DNA of 18,539 nt from CAZFAT01 sp964517075 (GTDB taxonomy: Bacteria; Acidobacteriota; Vicinamibacteria; Vicinamibacterales; SCN-69-37), in assembly GCA_964517075.1 (NCBI GenBank), contig CAZFAT010000166.1, forward strand, positions 1 through 18,539, written 5' to 3'. The position numbers and the translations under genes were made by a program. The notes below the pieces were generated by a model. The model was given only the letters and a program-made list of their open reading frames with translations, ran no database searches and was not told the origin of the DNA. Shown here in pieces: positions 16,821-18,539 of the stretch (positions within the stretch are counted from its first letter, which is position 1; every line of letters begins with the position of its first letter).

Positions 16821-16920
16821 GTTGCAGAATTACGCGATGGAGGGGCCGACCTTCAGGTCGGCCTGCACCCGGCCGGTCTGAAGACCGGCCGCTCCATTCA
16901 AGACGGTGCAATTTCGCAAC
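16821..16920. repeat. Two-hairpin REP/MITE-like element with imperfect terminal inverted repeats
   Basis: Hairpin 1 is GGCCGACCT (16844-16852), TC, AGGTCGGCC (16855-16863). Hairpin 2 is GGCCGGTCT (16871-16879), GA, AGACCGGCC (16882-16890). An outer pairing, ATGGAGGGGCC against its near-complement GGCCGCTCCAT, encloses both. The ends GTTGCAGAATTACGC and GTGCAATTTCGCAAC are imperfect inverted repeats (11 of 15 positions, all differences transitions). It begins 33 bp after the membrane-protein stop. The whole could fold as one branched RNA and may act as a terminator between convergent units. REP doublets of this type are usually spread by REP-associated tyrosine transposases; none is in this window. 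Confidence 0.7.
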
Positions 16921-16945
16921 GTGCTCTTCGTTCTAGGCAGTCGTA

Positions 16946-16962
16946 GCTCGCCGCAGGCGAGC
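16946..16962 (-). terminator. Short hairpin just downstream of tRNA-Ser
   Basis: GCTCGCC (16946-16952), GCA, GGCGAGC (16956-16962) form a 7-bp GC-rich stem six bases past the 3' end of the tRNA. No T-run follows on the minus strand, so it is not a classical intrinsic terminator. It may still mark the end of the serS-tRNA transcript or guide 3' trimming. Confidence 0.35.
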
Positions 16963-16968
16963 GAAGGC

Positions 16969-17058
16969 TGGCGGAGGGAGAGGGATTCGAACCCCCGGTA
17001 CGGTTTCCCGTACAGCGGTTTTCAAGACCGCCTGTTTCAACCACTCACACATCCCTCC
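16969..17058 (-). tRNA. tRNA-Ser (anticodon UGA)
   Basis: Read on the minus strand from 17058, the 90-nt gene folds as a class II tRNA. The acceptor stem is GGAGGGA/TCCCTCC. A short D arm precedes the anticodon stem GCGGT/ACCGC, which holds loop CTTGAAA with anticodon TGA at 17024-17022. The long variable arm is GTACGG-GAAA-CCGTAC, and the T arm has GGTTCGAAT. The discriminator base is G and the CCA end is encoded (16971-16969). The long variable arm and G73 are serine identity features. It reads UCA and, by wobble, other UCN codons. It lies 99 bp downstream of serS on the same strand, so the two may share a transcript. Confidence 0.97.
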
Positions 17059-17157
17059 AAAATTGGATGGCCGGGCCCCTGCACCCCGCCGGGCTCGGCC
17101 GCTTGTGGGGACCCCGGTGCTCCACTGCGTGGTCTCGCGCTCAATCCCAACGACCAA

Positions 17158-18453
17158 TCACCCGATAGCCGACGGTCTGATCGCGTCGAGTCCCCCTATG
17201 AACGGGCGCAAGGCCGGCGGAATAACCACGGATCCATCGGCCTGCTGACAGTTCTCGAGAATCGCGATCAGCGTGCGGCCCACGGCCAGACCCGATCCGT
17301 TGAGCGTGTGCAGGTACTGCGGCTTGCCGCCGCCCGCCGGGCGATAGCGAATCTGCGCGCGCCGCGCCTGGAACGCCTCGGTGTTGCTGCAGGACGAGAT
17401 CTCGGCATAGCCCTCGCGGCTCGGTAACCACACCTCCACGTCGTACGATTTCGTCGCCGTGAATGCCAGGTCGCCCGTGCAATGCTCCACGGTACGAAAC
17501 GGCAACTCGAGCCGCCGCAGGACGGTCTCGGCGTTTGCCGTCAGCGACTCGAGCTCGTCGTTCGACTGGTCCGGCGTGGTCAGCTTGACGAGCTCGACCT
17601 TGTCGAACTGGTGCTGCCGGTAGATGCCGCGAACGTCTCGGCCGTAGGATCCCGCTTCACTGCGAAAGCACGGCGTGTAAGCCGTGTATCGGAGCGGCAG
17701 CTCGCGTTCCTCGATGATCTCACCGGCGCGCAGGTTGGTCAGCGGCACCTCCGCCGTCGGCACCAGGAAGAGGTCCCAGTCTCCGGCAATCCTGAAGAGG
17801 TCCTCCTCGAACTTCGGCAGTTGTCCGGTTCCCGTCAGCGCGGCGCGATTGACCAGGAACGGCGGCTCGATCTCGCGGTATCCATGTTCCCGCGTGTGCA
17901 GCTCGAGCATGAAGTTGATCAGCGCGCGCGACAACCGGGCGCCCGCGCCCGACAGCACCGAGAACCGCGCGCCGGACATCTTCGCCGCGCGCTCGAAATC
18001 GAGGATGCCCAGCGCGGCGCCCAGCTCCCAGTGCGGTTTCGGCGTGAAGCTGAAGGATGGCGGCTCGCCGTGACGCCGGACCTCGACGTTGTCCCGCTCG
18101 CTCGTCCCCACCGGCACCGACGGGTGCGGCAGGTTGGGCAGTGTCAGCAGGAGCGCATCGCGCCGGCGCTCCACTTCCGTGAGCGCGACCTCGTGCTCGC
18201 GGATGGTCCCCGCGCGCGTCTTGTTCGCCGCGAGTAGATCGGCGGCGTCCCGTCCCTCACGTTTCGCGCGCGCCACCGCGTCGCCCGCGCTGTTCTGGTC
18301 CCGCTTGAGGTTCTCGACGAGGGGCAGGAGCCGCCGGCGTTCGGCGTCGAGGGCCGCAAGGTCGGCGATCTCCGCCGACAGGTCGCCGCCGCGCGTCTGC
18401 AGCCGCGTGGCCACGACGTCGAGTCGGTCCCTGATCTCGGCCGGATCCAGCAT
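17158..18453 (-). CDS. serS: Serine--tRNA ligase
   Basis: This 431-residue cytosolic class II synthetase is of normal bacterial length. It charges tRNA-Ser (and tRNA-Sec where present) with serine using ATP. The N-terminal helical arm that grips the long variable arm of tRNA-Ser spans about residues 28-105 (Glu/Arg/Leu-rich). The catalytic domain shows VPTAEVPLTN (231-240), motif 2 FRSEAGSYGRDVRGIYRQ (263-280) with HQFDKVE, and motif 3 NGSGLAVGRTLIAILE (385-400). All expected active-site residues look intact. ATG 18453 is chosen because MLDPAEIRDR begins the family normally; an ATG at 18460 is in another frame. No ribosome binding site is visible. A TATAGC box at 18466-18461 would give a nearly leaderless message. 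It is divergent from galU. Confidence 0.98.
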   Translation of the reverse strand: MLDPAEIRDRLDVVATRLQTRGGDLSAEIADLAALDAERRRLLPLVENLKRDQNSAGDAVARAKREGRDAADLLAANKTRAGTIREHEVALTEVERRRDALLLTLPNLPHPSVPVGTSERDNVEVRRHGEPPSFSFTPKPHWELGAALGILDFERAAKMSGARFSVLSGAGARLSRALINFMLELHTREHGYREIEPPFLVNRAALTGTGQLPKFEEDLFRIAGDWDLFLVPTAEVPLTNLRAGEIIEERELPLRYTAYTPCFRSEAGSYGRDVRGIYRQHQFDKVELVKLTTPDQSNDELESLTANAETVLRRLELPFRTVEHCTGDLAFTATKSYDVEVWLPSREGYAEISSCSNTEAFQARRAQIRYRPAGGGKPQYLHTLNGSGLAVGRTLIAILENCQQADGSVVIPPALRPFIGGLDAIRPSAIG

Positions 18454-18503
18454 GGCTCATGCTATACCGGCGGCCTGCGATACGATGCCCCGGGGGTTCG
18501 CGC
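18454..18503. promoter_or_regulatory. Short divergent region between serS and the galU-like start
   Basis: Fifty bases lie between divergent starts. TATAGC on the minus strand (18466-18461) is a possible -10 for serS, and TACGAT on the plus strand (18481-18486) for the rightward gene. Neither has a clear -35 partner. A run of five G at 18491-18495 could be the ribosome binding site for the GTG at 18504. Confidence 0.25.
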
Positions 18504-18539
18504 GTGAAGCAGTCCGTCAGGAAAGTCGTCTTCCCGGCC
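18504..18539 (+). CDS. galU: Probable UTP--glucose-1-phosphate uridylyltransferase, N-terminal 12 residues
   Basis: From GTG 18504 to the window edge the frame reads MKQSVRKVVFPA. GalU proteins typically start with a short basic run followed by KAVFPAAGLGTRFLPATKA, so this fits the beginning of the nucleotide-binding signature, with the diagnostic AGLGTR just past the edge. GalU makes UDP-glucose for cell-surface polysaccharides. Other nucleotidyltransferases (for example a glucose-1-phosphate thymidylyltransferase) begin in a similar way, so the call rests on 12 residues and must be read with the next sequence. Confidence 0.65.
   Translation, partial: MKQSVRKVVFPA

Noticed and set aside
16921..17058. 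tRNA-Ser 3' end as an integration site for a mobile element
   Set aside because: No integrase gene and no repeat of the tRNA 3' end are visible; serS and galU-like neighbours look like ordinary chromosome.

Overview
The window is high-GC bacterial DNA, and its gene content points to Acidobacteriota, most likely class Vicinamibacteria. That placement is inferred from family content only: paired DUF1592/DUF1552 and DUF1549-DUF1553/DUF1501 genes, a secreted ankyrin protein, a secreted CocE/PepX-like hydrolase, and a tannase/feruloyl esterase. No phylogeny was run.

Left edge, 1-1594, plus strand: the C-terminal end of a tannase/feruloyl-esterase-family protein, then a small decayed gene that keeps a good ribosome binding site and signal peptide but is frameshifted and cut short, then a membrane-anchored SAM-dependent methyltransferase.

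Centre, 1604-13556, minus strand: six exported-protein genes in one direction, probably one operon. In transcription order they are (1) a large c-type heme DUF1587/1595/1592/1588/1585 protein, (2) a Tat-exported DUF1552 protein, (3) a secreted ankyrin-repeat protein, (4) a secreted CocE/PepX-like serine hydrolase, (5) a large c-type heme DUF1549/DUF1553 protein and (6) a Tat-exported DUF1501 protein. Genes 1-4 are joined by 4-nt overlaps or directly abutting junctions. Genes 5 and 6 follow after 88 bp and are 11 bp apart. The layout is two modules, each a heme protein followed by a Tat-exported partner, on either side of the ankyrin and hydrolase genes. This is the best candidate here for an undescribed system; its substrate cannot be read from sequence.

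Right part, plus strand: an L-talarate/galactarate dehydratase-like enolase-superfamily enzyme, overlapping by 4 nt with a polytopic GT-C-like membrane protein. A roughly 100-bp element made of two hairpins with imperfect terminal inverted repeats follows. Next, on the minus strand, come a tRNA-Ser(UGA) and, upstream of it, serS. The right edge has the first 12 codons of what looks like galU, divergent from serS.

The most unusual local features are three. A copy of the same palindromic repeat lies inside the signal-peptide coding region of the ankyrin gene. The CocE-like hydrolase has a signal peptide with no ATG/GTG/TTG start. The left edge holds a frameshifted gene remnant.
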